The notes beneath the pieces are model-generated. The model had not been told where the DNA came from. It worked only from the letters and a program-made list of their open reading frames with translations, and ran no database searches. This document shows positions 1 through 6,359 of a DNA stretch of 13,912 nt, in pieces. Within the stretch, counting starts at the first letter, position 1. Each line of letters starts with the position of its first letter. Where the stretch lies: NCBI GenBank assembly GCA_035714625.1, contig DASTLT010000192.1, forward strand, positions 1 to 13,912, written 5' to 3'. Source of the DNA: GCA-003244245 sp035714625. GTDB taxonomy: Bacteria; Actinomycetota; Actinomycetes; Mycobacteriales; Pseudonocardiaceae. The position numbers and the translations under genes were made by a program.

Positions 1-1082
1 GCAGCGGCCAGTTCCGGGTCGGGGAGCACGGCCAGCGGGCGGCCGAGCTCGGCGGTGAGCAGCCGGGCCACCTGCGGCATGCGCGCGCAGCCTCCGGTGA
101 GCACGACGGTCTCGATGGCCGAGGGCGTGAGCTGGGCGGTCGTGATCGCCTCGCGCAGCGCGGGTACGGTTGCCCGCAGCGCGGGCTCGACCAGTGCGGC
201 CAGCTCGTCTGCGGTCAGCCTGATCTCGGCTTGCAGGTCAGGTAACGAGACCGGGATCGTCGCCTCGGCTTGGACGTCGAGCGCTTCCCGGGCCGTCACA
301 CAGCCTGCGAGTAGCTGAGCCATTCCGCTCAGCACCGCCGGATCCTCCAGGTCGAACGCGGCTAGCTGGTCGCCGAGCTCGTCGAGGACCCGCGCGAGGA
401 CCGCCTCGTCGAACCGCGCGCCGCCACCGTCCTCGATCACTTCGGGCTGGCTGAGGAGCGTGAAACCGGCACTGTCCCGGCGCAGAACCGAGGCGGAGAA
501 CGCTGCCCCCAGGTCGTAGACCGCAATGGCCTCCCCGACCGGGACGCCGAGCTGGTTCTCGGGCCCACCGCGGGCTGGCGTCCCCTGCTGGGCGCCCGGG
601 TCCCGCTGGGTGGCGTAGGCCGTGGCGGCGGCCACCGGGACCGGCACGAGCACCACGTCGGGCAGCCCGAACTCGTTCAGTGCGGCCTGCACCGCCCGGC
701 ATTCAGCGGGACCCCAGACCACCGGATGGGCAAGCGTGATCTGCGCTGCCGGGCCACCCTCCCGATCGGCCACCACCTCGACGACCCAGCGCACCAGCCG
801 GGCGGTGAGTGCCGCCGGGCTGCGCTCGGGGTCGGCGGGGAACGGTTCGTCGACGTGGTACAGGAAGCCGCGGAAGGCCCGGTCCGGGTCGGTGAGCACG
901 AGTGGCTCCGCTGCCGCGCCGACCAGCAGGGTCCCGTCATCGGCGAGGTGGACCACGGTCGGTATGCCGGGCGCATCGGTGCCCAGCGCCACCACCTGGA
1001 GGTCAACAGCCTCGGCTCCGGCCCGGCTGATCGCCGCCACGGTGCAGCTCGTCCCCAGGTCGATCCCCAGCCCGTAGGGCAT
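1..1082 (-). CDS. Hsp70/DnaK-like ATPase domain protein, 3' end outside window
   Basis: The frame is open from an ATG at 1082 to the window edge, giving 360 residues that cover nearly a whole actin-like Hsp70 nucleotide-binding domain. A GAGGAG ribosome site (1087-1092) precedes the start. Recognisable parts are the phosphate-1 loop GIDLGTSCTVAAI (residues 6-18), AHPVVWGP (119-126), PVAAATAY (149-156), the phosphate-2 loop VYDLGAAFSAS (188-198), GGARFDEAV (220-228) and the adenosine loop LTGGCARMPQVARLL (328-342). Two key sites differ from canonical DnaK. The Glu of the EPxAAA motif is Val148, and the GGT of DLGGGT is Ala-Ala-Phe (193-195). ATP hydrolysis may therefore be weak or absent. The substrate-binding or C-terminal part is not in the window. 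The gene is divergent from the polysaccharide operon, so a link with it is not shown. Family assignment is firm; function is not known. Confidence 0.88.
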   Translation of the reverse strand, partial: MPYGLGIDLGTSCTVAAISRAGAEAVDLQVVALGTDAPGIPTVVHLADDGTLLVGAAAEPLVLTDPDRAFRGFLYHVDEPFPADPERSPAALTARLVRWVVEVVADREGGPAAQITLAHPVVWGPAECRAVQAALNEFGLPDVVLVPVPVAAATAYATQRDPGAQQGTPARGGPENQLGVPVGEAIAVYDLGAAFSASVLRRDSAGFTLLSQPEVIEDGGGARFDEAVLARVLDELGDQLAAFDLEDPAVLSGMAQLLAGCVTAREALDVQAEATIPVSLPDLQAEIRLTADELAALVEPALRATVPALREAITTAQLTPSAIETVVLTGGCARMPQVARLLTAELGRPLAVLPDPELAA

Positions 1083-1276
1083 GCCACTCCTCGCGTCCGG
1101 CAGGCGCCCCGGCGCACCGTTGGTGTCTTTGCTGGTCATCGCCGCTGACGGGCAGGACGTTAGCCGTCCGGAAGCTGTGGCGTCCAGTAGATCGGCGATC
1201 AGTGCTTGGCCGAGCTCGGCGATCAGCACTGCGCTGGTCCTCCGTCCCCCTGTTCTACTCTGACAGCCCCACTTCA

Positions 1277-1326
1277 CCAATTTGGAGGTATAAGCAGTCA
1301 TCTGGTTACTGATAGCCACCAATTGG
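1277..1326. repeat. two CCAA/TTGG palindromes 42 bp apart
   Basis: CCAATTTGG (1277-1285, palindromic around a central T) and CCAATTGG (1319-1326, perfect) lie 42 bp apart from start to start, about four helical turns. Both are preceded by CA. Same-face spacing of two small palindromes in an AT-rich promoter region suggests binding sites for a dimeric regulator, but no regulator is identified and the palindromes are short. Confidence 0.35.
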
Positions 1327-1368
1327 GCGAAAACTGTTCGCTCACCTGCCAGAGTGATAGGCCAAACG

Positions 1369-1374
1369 ATTATA
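1369..1374 (-). promoter_or_regulatory. candidate -10 element TATAAT toward DnaK-like gene
   Basis: The minus strand reads TATAAT here, an exact match to the sigma-A-type -10 hexamer and rare in such GC-rich DNA. No good TTGACA-like element stands 16-18 bp upstream. The TGGGTAACGC copy at 1380-1389 sits in the spacer region, so a protein bound there could affect both directions. The distance to the ATG at 1082 implies a leader of about 280 nt. Confidence 0.3.
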
Positions 1375-1379
1375 TGTTC

Positions 1380-1389
1380 TGGGTAACGC
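1380..1389 (+). promoter_or_regulatory. shared motif TGGGTAACGC, copy 1
   Basis: An exact 10-mer that recurs at 10777-10786 and 13866-13875, each time in a promoter region. On the plus strand it faces the polysaccharide operon, about 220 nt before the start at 1611. A GTGACC lies 10 bp downstream (1400-1405). The protein that would read it is unknown. GTnAC half-sites recall MtrA-type response-regulator boxes, and GGGTAA also resembles the -10 of SigF/SigB-family promoters, but no matching -35 is visible. Confidence 0.45.
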
Positions 1390-1511
1390 ATGACTGGTTG
1401 TGACCGATAGTCGAGAGTGTCAGGCGGGGCGCGCTCGTGCTGGACCGGGGAGGGTCCGGCGTCGTGGGCCGGGGTCAGCGACCGGGGACCTGGTCCGGCG
1501 CGCCTCGCAGT

Positions 1512-1543
1512 GTCCGCAGTGCTTGACGTCCGCAGTGCTTGAC
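1512..1543 (+). repeat. perfect 16-bp tandem duplication
   Basis: GTCCGCAGTGCTTGAC is present twice head to tail with no mismatch (1512-1527, 1528-1543). Each copy carries TTGAC followed by G, so the duplication doubles a -35-like hexamer TTGACG (1523-1528, 1539-1544). No clear -10 follows either copy. It ends 67 bp before the chosen start of the first operon gene. It may be a recent slippage event or a doubled control site. Confidence 0.7.
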
Positions 1544-1595
1544 GCAGAACTCGAACCCGACGGGGGGCGCCGTGTCCATCCAGTTCGTTCCCGGC

Positions 1596-1600
1596 AGGAG
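1596..1600 (+). promoter_or_regulatory. ribosome binding site AGGAG fixing the start at 1611
   Basis: AGGAG stands 10 nt before ATG 1611. The alternative upstream starts in the same frame (TTG 1539, GTG 1572) would add residues with no family resemblance, and the TTG lies inside the tandem duplication. Confidence 0.6.
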
Positions 1601-1610
1601 CCAGGCGGCA

Positions 1611-2717
1611 ATGACGTACCGACGATCCTCGGAGTCGGCTGGGGCGGCCCGCCCTGACCGCGATGTCGGGGTGGCTGTGGTGGGCTATGGCTACTGGGGC
1701 TCCAAGCACGTGCGCGTGCTCAGCAGCCTGCCCGGAGTACACGTGACCATCGTCGATCAGGACCCTGATCGGCTCGCCGAAGCGCGGCGCAGTCACCCTT
1801 CGGCGGGATACGCGCAAAGCCTGGACCAGGTGCTGGCCGCCGTCGACGCGGTGGTTGTCGCGACCCCCCCGGCCACCCATGCCGAGGTGGCGCTGCAGGC
1901 GCTGCGCTGCGGGCGGTCGGTGATGGTGGAGAAGCCGCTGGCCACCACGGTCGACGACGCCCAGACAATGATCGATACGGCGGCGGCGGGCGGGGTGGCG
2001 CTGATGGTCGGGCACACCTTCGAGTACAACGCCGCGGTCTGGAAGCTCAAGGAGATCATCGACTCCGGGGAGCTCGGGCGGATCCTCTACATCGACGCCG
2101 CCCGGCTGAGCCTGGGTCGCTATCAGCGGGACTGCAACGTCATCTGGGACCTTGCCCCGCACGACATCTCGATCACCTCGTTCCTGCTCGGCGAGGTGCC
2201 ACGCGCTGCCTGGGTCTGGGCGAAACGGCACGTGGGCCACCGCCACGCCGATGTTGCCTACCTGCGGCTGGACTTCGAGCGGGCAGCCACCCACGCGTTC
2301 GTGCACGTCAGTTGGCTCGACCCGTGCAAGGTCCGGCGGGTCACCGTGGTCGGGGAACGCAAGATGGCGGTGTACAACGACATGTCCGACAACGAACGTA
2401 TCCGGATCTACGACATCGGGGTGGACCCCGCGGACCCGGACGATCACGGGGAGCCGCACGCCTGGCCGGTCTCCTACCGGACCGGCGACATCGTCTCCCC
2501 CTACGTGCAGTTCAACGAGCCGCTGCTGGTTCAGGACAGCCATTTCATCGACTGCATCCGCACCGGGCAAGGCCCCAACACCCCCGGCGAGCGGGGTCTG
2601 GACATCGTGCGGGTGCTGCGCGCCACCGACATCGCCGAGGCCACCGGCCGGCCGGCCCTGGTCAGTTGCGACACCGAGTCCACCGGTTCCGAGCTGGTCC
2701 GGGGGGTGGCCTCATGA
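1611..2717 (+). CDS. Gfo/Idh/MocA-family sugar oxidoreductase
   Basis: The product is a 368-residue NAD(P)-dependent dehydrogenase, the usual length for this family. A Rossmann fold begins at about residue 19, with VAVVGYGYWGSKH carrying the GxGxxG dinucleotide loop (25-30). VVVATPPATH (81-90) and VEKPLATT (106-113) follow; Lys108 of the EKP motif is the conserved family lysine. WDLAPHDISI (179-188) holds the usual catalytic-site histidine (His184). The rest is the C-terminal alpha/beta substrate domain. Start ATG 1611 is chosen for its AGGAG and because homology begins soon after. The gene overlaps the sugar aminotransferase by 4 nt. In such pairs (WlbA/WlbE-type or related) the oxidoreductase makes a keto sugar nucleotide that the aminotransferase then aminates. 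The exact sugar cannot be read from the sequence. It heads a six-gene operon. Confidence 0.88.
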   Translation: MTYRRSSESAGAARPDRDVGVAVVGYGYWGSKHVRVLSSLPGVHVTIVDQDPDRLAEARRSHPSAGYAQSLDQVLAAVDAVVVATPPATHAEVALQALRCGRSVMVEKPLATTVDDAQTMIDTAAAGGVALMVGHTFEYNAAVWKLKEIIDSGELGRILYIDAARLSLGRYQRDCNVIWDLAPHDISITSFLLGEVPRAAWVWAKRHVGHRHADVAYLRLDFERAATHAFVHVSWLDPCKVRRVTVVGERKMAVYNDMSDNERIRIYDIGVDPADPDDHGEPHAWPVSYRTGDIVSPYVQFNEPLLVQDSHFIDCIRTGQGPNTPGERGLDIVRVLRATDIAEATGRPALVSCDTESTGSELVRGVAS

Positions 2718-3832
2718 CCTGCGGACCGGCCATTCCCTTCCTGGATCTCGCGGGTGTCAACCTCGGCCTGCGGGAGGAGTTCGACCTCGCCTGGAAGACC
2801 GTGCTCGGCCACGGCGGCTTCATCGGCGGTCCCGAGGTCGAGCGCTTCGAGCGTGAGTTCGCGGCCTACTGCGAGGCCGACGCCTGCATCGGGGTGGGCA
2901 ACGGGACCGACGCCCTGGAGCTCATCCTCACCGGTCTCGGGATCGGCCGCGGGGACGAGGTGATCGTGCCGGCCAACACGTTCATCGCGACGGCCGAGGC
3001 GGTGTGCGCGACCGGCGCGCGGCCGCGGTTCGTCGACGTCTGCCCGGACACGTTGTTGATCGATCCGGACGCGGTGGCCGCCGCGATCACCGCATCGACC
3101 GCGGCGGTGCTTCCGGTGCACCTGTATGGCCAGATGGTGGACCTCACCCGGCTCTCGGCGCTGGCGGCCCGGCATGGGCTGGCTGTCGTCGAGGACGCCG
3201 CGCAGGCCCACGGCGCCCGCCATCAGGGGCGCCGGGCGGGCAGCGTCGGTATCGCCGCCGGGTTCAGCTTCTACCCCGGCAAGAACCTCGGCGCCCTCGG
3301 CGACGCGGGGGCGGTGGTCACCAGTGACCTGCCGCTGGCCCGGCGGATCCGGAGCCTGGCCAACCACGGACGCTGCGACACCGACCGCCACCGGCACACC
3401 CGGGTCGGGCACAACAGCAGGCTCGACTCGCTGCAGGCGGCGATGCTGTCGGCCAAGCTGCCCCGGCTGGACCCGGACAATGCCCGCCGAGCGGGCATCA
3501 TGACGGCTTACCGCGCGCTGCTGCCGCCTGGCTGCGTCCCGGTGGCCGTGCAGCCCGGCGCGGCACCGGTATACCACCTGGCCGTGGTCCAGGTCGCCGA
3601 CCGGCCCAGCGTGACCACGGCCCTGACCGAGGCCGGCATCGGCTGGGGGCTGCACTACCCGGTGCCGTGCCACCTGCAGCCGGCCTTTGGTGGGCTGCAG
3701 GTCGGCGCGGCCGGGAGCCTGCCGGTCGCCGAGGTCGCGGCCGAGCGCGTCGTGTCGCTGCCGATGTCGCCCACGCTGGACCGAACCCAGCTCGCTCGGG
3801 TCTGTGACGTGCTCAGGAGCGTGACTCGGTGA
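2714..3832 (+). CDS. DegT/DnrJ/EryC1-family sugar nucleotide aminotransferase
   Basis: This is a 372-residue PLP enzyme of fold type I that transfers an amino group, usually from glutamate, to a keto sugar nucleotide. IPFLDL (7-12), GGFIGGPEVERFE (34-46) and GNGTDALEL (63-71, cofactor phosphate region) are typical. So are GDEVIVPANTFIAT (80-93), VHLYGQMVDL (135-144) and VVEDAAQAHGA (158-168). GFSFYPGKNLGALGDAGA (183-200) contains the PLP lysine, Lys190. HNSRLDSLQAAML (233-245) is the usual C-terminal dimer and substrate motif. The pattern is closest to enzymes making 3-amino sugars (FdtB/QdtB/DesV or WlbE-like), judged from memory of the family. ATG 2714 overlaps the upstream TGA (ATGA). Together with the oxidoreductase it should supply an amino sugar for the polysaccharide. 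Confidence 0.9.
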   Translation: MTCGPAIPFLDLAGVNLGLREEFDLAWKTVLGHGGFIGGPEVERFEREFAAYCEADACIGVGNGTDALELILTGLGIGRGDEVIVPANTFIATAEAVCATGARPRFVDVCPDTLLIDPDAVAAAITASTAAVLPVHLYGQMVDLTRLSALAARHGLAVVEDAAQAHGARHQGRRAGSVGIAAGFSFYPGKNLGALGDAGAVVTSDLPLARRIRSLANHGRCDTDRHRHTRVGHNSRLDSLQAAMLSAKLPRLDPDNARRAGIMTAYRALLPPGCVPVAVQPGAAPVYHLAVVQVADRPSVTTALTEAGIGWGLHYPVPCHLQPAFGGLQVGAAGSLPVAEVAAERVVSLPMSPTLDRTQLARVCDVLRSVTR

Positions 3833-4740
3833 TCCGGTTCGGTGCCGACGGAGTGCCCTACAACGGACGAACCGGGCGGGCCGGGGCACCGGTGGCCGCT
3901 AAGGCTGATGACGGGGCGCAGGTCGCGGATCGGGCGGCGGAATCGGCCCGCGCGGTGGCCCGAGCCCTCGCGCCGCCCCGGCCGCATCGGGGTGGGGCGC
4001 TGCTCAGCCTGCTCGGGTTGGCCGCCACGATCATCATCCTGGGCGCGGGGGTGGCCCTGGCTGGCGCCCTGATGTGGCCGAAGACCCATGCCGCTCGGGC
4101 TGAGGTGCTGTTCCCGATCACCCGCGAGCAGCCGACCGGGTTCCTGCGCGAGGACCGCAGCATGACCACCCAGCTCGTCCTGATCCGGGGACGGGCGGTG
4201 CTGGGCCCGATCGCCGAGCAGCAGCACCGCACCGTCGAGGACCTGCGCGAGCACGTCACCGCTCAGGTTCTGGAGACCAGTGAGATCATCCAGTTGGAGG
4301 TGACCGACCGCTCGCCGGATCAGGCGCTGCACACCACGCAGGCGGTGCTGGACAGCTATCTGAAGCTCAGCCAGGCCGGCCAGCCCGAGCTGCGGCAGCG
4401 GCTGGAGACCGAGATCGCGGCGGCCAACACCGCGATCGCCGACGCCCAGGCCAAGCTGTCCGCCCAGCAGGGCCTGGTGAGCACGGGCCGGGCCACCGCG
4501 GCCACCCTGGCTCCGCTGCAGAGCGCGGAGCAGGCCCAGCAGTCGCGCCTGCAGCAGTTGCAGGCCCAGCTCGACGCGGTCAACCTCGCCCCGGTCGGCC
4601 AACTGCTCACCGCCCCCTACCCGGTGGGCGTGGTGAGCCCGCGGCCGGTGTTCGCCGCCACGGCGGGAGGACTGGTCGGTCTGCTGCTGGCCGCGGTCCT
4701 CGTCGCCGTGCTGGCGCGGAGCCGGGCCACGAAGGGGTGA
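3829..4740 (+). CDS. Wzz-like polysaccharide co-polymerase (chain-length regulator)
   Basis: The product has 303 residues and the classic co-polymerase layout. A cytoplasmic N-terminus of about 55 residues comes first, then TM1 (about 57-83) and a large extracytoplasmic domain (84-270). A coiled-coil stretch rich in Gln and Ala (about 185-250) follows, then TM2 after a Pro-rich SPRP (270-273, helix to about 296), and a short basic tail ARSRATKG. It would modulate the Wzy polymerase and set glycan length at the membrane. There is no C-terminal tyrosine-kinase domain and no kinase gene in the window, so it resembles kinase-less co-polymerases. GTG 3829 overlaps the previous stop (GTGA). The N-terminal extension before TM1 is longer than in many Wzz proteins. 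Family call rests on topology and the proline motif, not on a catalytic signature. Confidence 0.8.
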   Translation: MIRFGADGVPYNGRTGRAGAPVAAKADDGAQVADRAAESARAVARALAPPRPHRGGALLSLLGLAATIIILGAGVALAGALMWPKTHAARAEVLFPITREQPTGFLREDRSMTTQLVLIRGRAVLGPIAEQQHRTVEDLREHVTAQVLETSEIIQLEVTDRSPDQALHTTQAVLDSYLKLSQAGQPELRQRLETEIAAANTAIADAQAKLSAQQGLVSTGRATAATLAPLQSAEQAQQSRLQQLQAQLDAVNLAPVGQLLTAPYPVGVVSPRPVFAATAGGLVGLLLAAVLVAVLARSRATKG

Positions 4741-6359
4741 GCAGGCCCGTGTCCGGTCCGATCGTGGCCGCCTCGGCGCTGCCGGACGCCGCGACAGCGC
4801 GCAACTCCGTCATCGTCTCCACCTGGACGCTGCTCAGCCGGCTGACCGGACTGGTCAGGGTGGTGGTCATCGGTGCGGTGATGGGCCCGACGTTCTTCGC
4901 CAACATCTTCCAAGCCGGCTATGTGGTGCCCAACCTGGTGTACTCCGCGATCGCCGGCCCGGTGCTGGCCATGGTGCTGGTGCCGACGCTGGTGCGGGCG
5001 ATCGGGACGCACGGCCTGGCCCACGGCAAGCGGGTGTTCGGCCTGGTCTGTGGAGGTCTGCTCACCCTGGCCGGGCTGGTGGCGGTGCTGCTGGTGGGGC
5101 TGTCCCCGCTGATCGCCTGGACGCTGACGTTCGGCATCCCCGATCCGGAGGTCCGGGCCCGCGCGCACCAGCTCACCACGATCCTGGTGCTCTTCGTGGC
5201 ACCCCAGGTGCCGCTGTTCACCGCAGCCGGTCTGGGTGCGGCCGCGCAGCAGGCCCGGGGCCGTTTCGCGCTTGCGGCCGGCGCCGGCGCGGTCGAGAAC
5301 CTCGGGCTGATCGCGCTGGTGGTCGGGACCGGGCTGGCCTTCGGGACCGGGCTGGAAGCCGACGAGGTCGGTGTGGCGATGGTGGTGCTGCTTGGTGTGG
5401 GCAGCACGCTGGCGGTGGGACTGCACGCGGCATTGCAGCTCTTCGGGGCGGGTCGGGGTGGGGTGCTCGCGGCACCGGTCTGGCGGTGGTGGCGGGACCC
5501 GGAGGCGCGCGCCTTCGCCCGCCGGATGGGCCGCTCCTTCGGGGTCGCCGCATGCCCGGTCGCCGCGATGTACGTGCTGTTCGTGCTGGCCGGCACGGTG
5601 CCAGGCGGAGTGCTGGTCATCCAGTTGGCCTACTACGTCTTCTACGGGCTGTCCTATCTCGGGGCCCGCGCGGTGTCGATCGCGGCGCTGCCGGAGCTGG
5701 CCGCCGCCGCCCACCGGGACAACACCGCCGCCTTCGCCGCAGCGTGGCGGCAAGGACTGAGTTACGCGGTTGCCGCGAGCTTGCCCATGCTCTGCCTGCT
5801 CGCGGTGTTCGCCGGACCGGTTGCGCACCTGCTGGCGCACGGTGAGATGCGGACCGCGGCGGTGATCGGCTCGCTGGCCGGTTGCCTGGTCGTGGTGGCG
5901 GTGGCCCAGCTCGTCGGCGGGGTGCACGACCTGGGCCGGCAGGCGCTGTTCGCCCGGTTCGACGAGCACGGCCCGCGGCTGGCCGGGATGGCGGCGCTGC
6001 TGGCAAGCCTGGTCGTCGCGGCCGCGGCGCTGGTGGCGCCACCCGGCGGAGGGCGGCTGCTCGGCCTCACACTGGCCATCCTGGCCGCCGAGCTGGCCGC
6101 GGCGACGACCGTGCTCATCCGGCTGCGCAGCGCACTCGGCCCGCAGCGTCTAGTCGAGCTGAGGGCGCTGGGCATCCCCGTGCTCGCGGCCGCGGCCATG
6201 CTGCCGGTCGCGCTGGCCGGGCTGTGGGCGCAGCAGGCGCTCACCGAGCACCGGGCCGGGCAGCTCGTGCTGCTCGCCGCCGGGGCACTGGCCGCCCTGG
6301 GGGTGTACCTGGCGGCGCTGCGCGGCCGGCTGGCCGGTCGGATGAGCGAAGCGCCATGA
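4737..6359 (+). CDS. MurJ/MviN-family lipid-linked glycan flippase (Wzx role)
   Basis: The product is a 540-residue multi-pass membrane protein with about 13-14 hydrophobic helices. The N-terminus carries the MVF signature: STWTLLSRLTGLVRVVVIGAVMG (split about 28-50), with the SRxxGxxR arginines at 35 and 41, then VPNLVYSAIAG (64-74). In E. coli MurJ the matching stretch contains PNLLRR and AEG, and a conserved arginine there is needed for lipid II transport (from memory). Here it is replaced by Val-Tyr-Ser and AGP. It may therefore be a MurJ paralogue that flips the lipid-linked polysaccharide unit rather than lipid II. Its place between co-polymerase and polymerase genes supports a Wzx-like job. 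GTG 4737 overlaps the upstream stop by 4 nt, and its own stop overlaps the next ATG by 4 nt. Confidence 0.82.
   Translation: MSRPVSGPIVAASALPDAATARNSVIVSTWTLLSRLTGLVRVVVIGAVMGPTFFANIFQAGYVVPNLVYSAIAGPVLAMVLVPTLVRAIGTHGLAHGKRVFGLVCGGLLTLAGLVAVLLVGLSPLIAWTLTFGIPDPEVRARAHQLTTILVLFVAPQVPLFTAAGLGAAAQQARGRFALAAGAGAVENLGLIALVVGTGLAFGTGLEADEVGVAMVVLLGVGSTLAVGLHAALQLFGAGRGGVLAAPVWRWWRDPEARAFARRMGRSFGVAACPVAAMYVLFVLAGTVPGGVLVIQLAYYVFYGLSYLGARAVSIAALPELAAAAHRDNTAAFAAAWRQGLSYAVAASLPMLCLLAVFAGPVAHLLAHGEMRTAAVIGSLAGCLVVVAVAQLVGGVHDLGRQALFARFDEHGPRLAGMAALLASLVVAAAALVAPPGGGRLLGLTLAILAAELAAATTVLIRLRSALGPQRLVELRALGIPVLAAAAMLPVALAGLWAQQALTEHRAGQLVLLAAGALAALGVYLAALRGRLAGRMSEAP

Larger units (their letters stand above)
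1083..1610. promoter_or_regulatory. divergent intergenic control region
   Basis: This 528-bp gap separates the DnaK-like gene (minus) from the polysaccharide operon (plus). Its middle (about 1265-1410) is clearly richer in A and T than anything else in the window. That stretch holds two short CCAA/TTGG palindromes, three GATAG pentamers (1311-1315, 1356-1360, 1406-1410), a TATAAT on the minus strand and one copy of TGGGTAACGC. Further right are a small GGACC/GGTCC inverted repeat (1442-1446 with 1453-1457) and a 16-bp tandem duplication at 1512-1543. No convincing protein gene is seen. The short open frames here lack a good ribosome site or family features. Confidence 0.6.

Noticed and set aside
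1361..1390. SigF/SigB-type promoter with GGGTAA as -10
   Set aside because: No GTTT or GnnT element is found 14-16 bp upstream of this copy, and no convincing one at the other two, so only the shared motif itself is claimed.
1539..1610. Upstream TTG start for the oxidoreductase gene
   Set aside because: It lies inside the 16-bp duplication with no ribosome site. The added 24 residues look unrelated to the family, and ATG 1611 has AGGAG at 10 nt.
1081..1657. Short plus-strand frames in the first intergenic region
   Set aside because: They have no good ribosome site and no recognisable sequence, and they overlap AT-rich control DNA and the tandem duplication.
2531..3889. Long open frame of 452 codons on the minus strand
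   Set aside because: It is antisense to the clear aminotransferase gene, has an Arg/Gly/His-rich low-complexity translation, and is the expected mirror of GC-rich third positions.
4617..5969. Open frame of 450 codons on the minus strand
   Set aside because: It is a shadow of the flippase gene, very hydrophilic and repetitive in composition, without a ribosome site or family motif.
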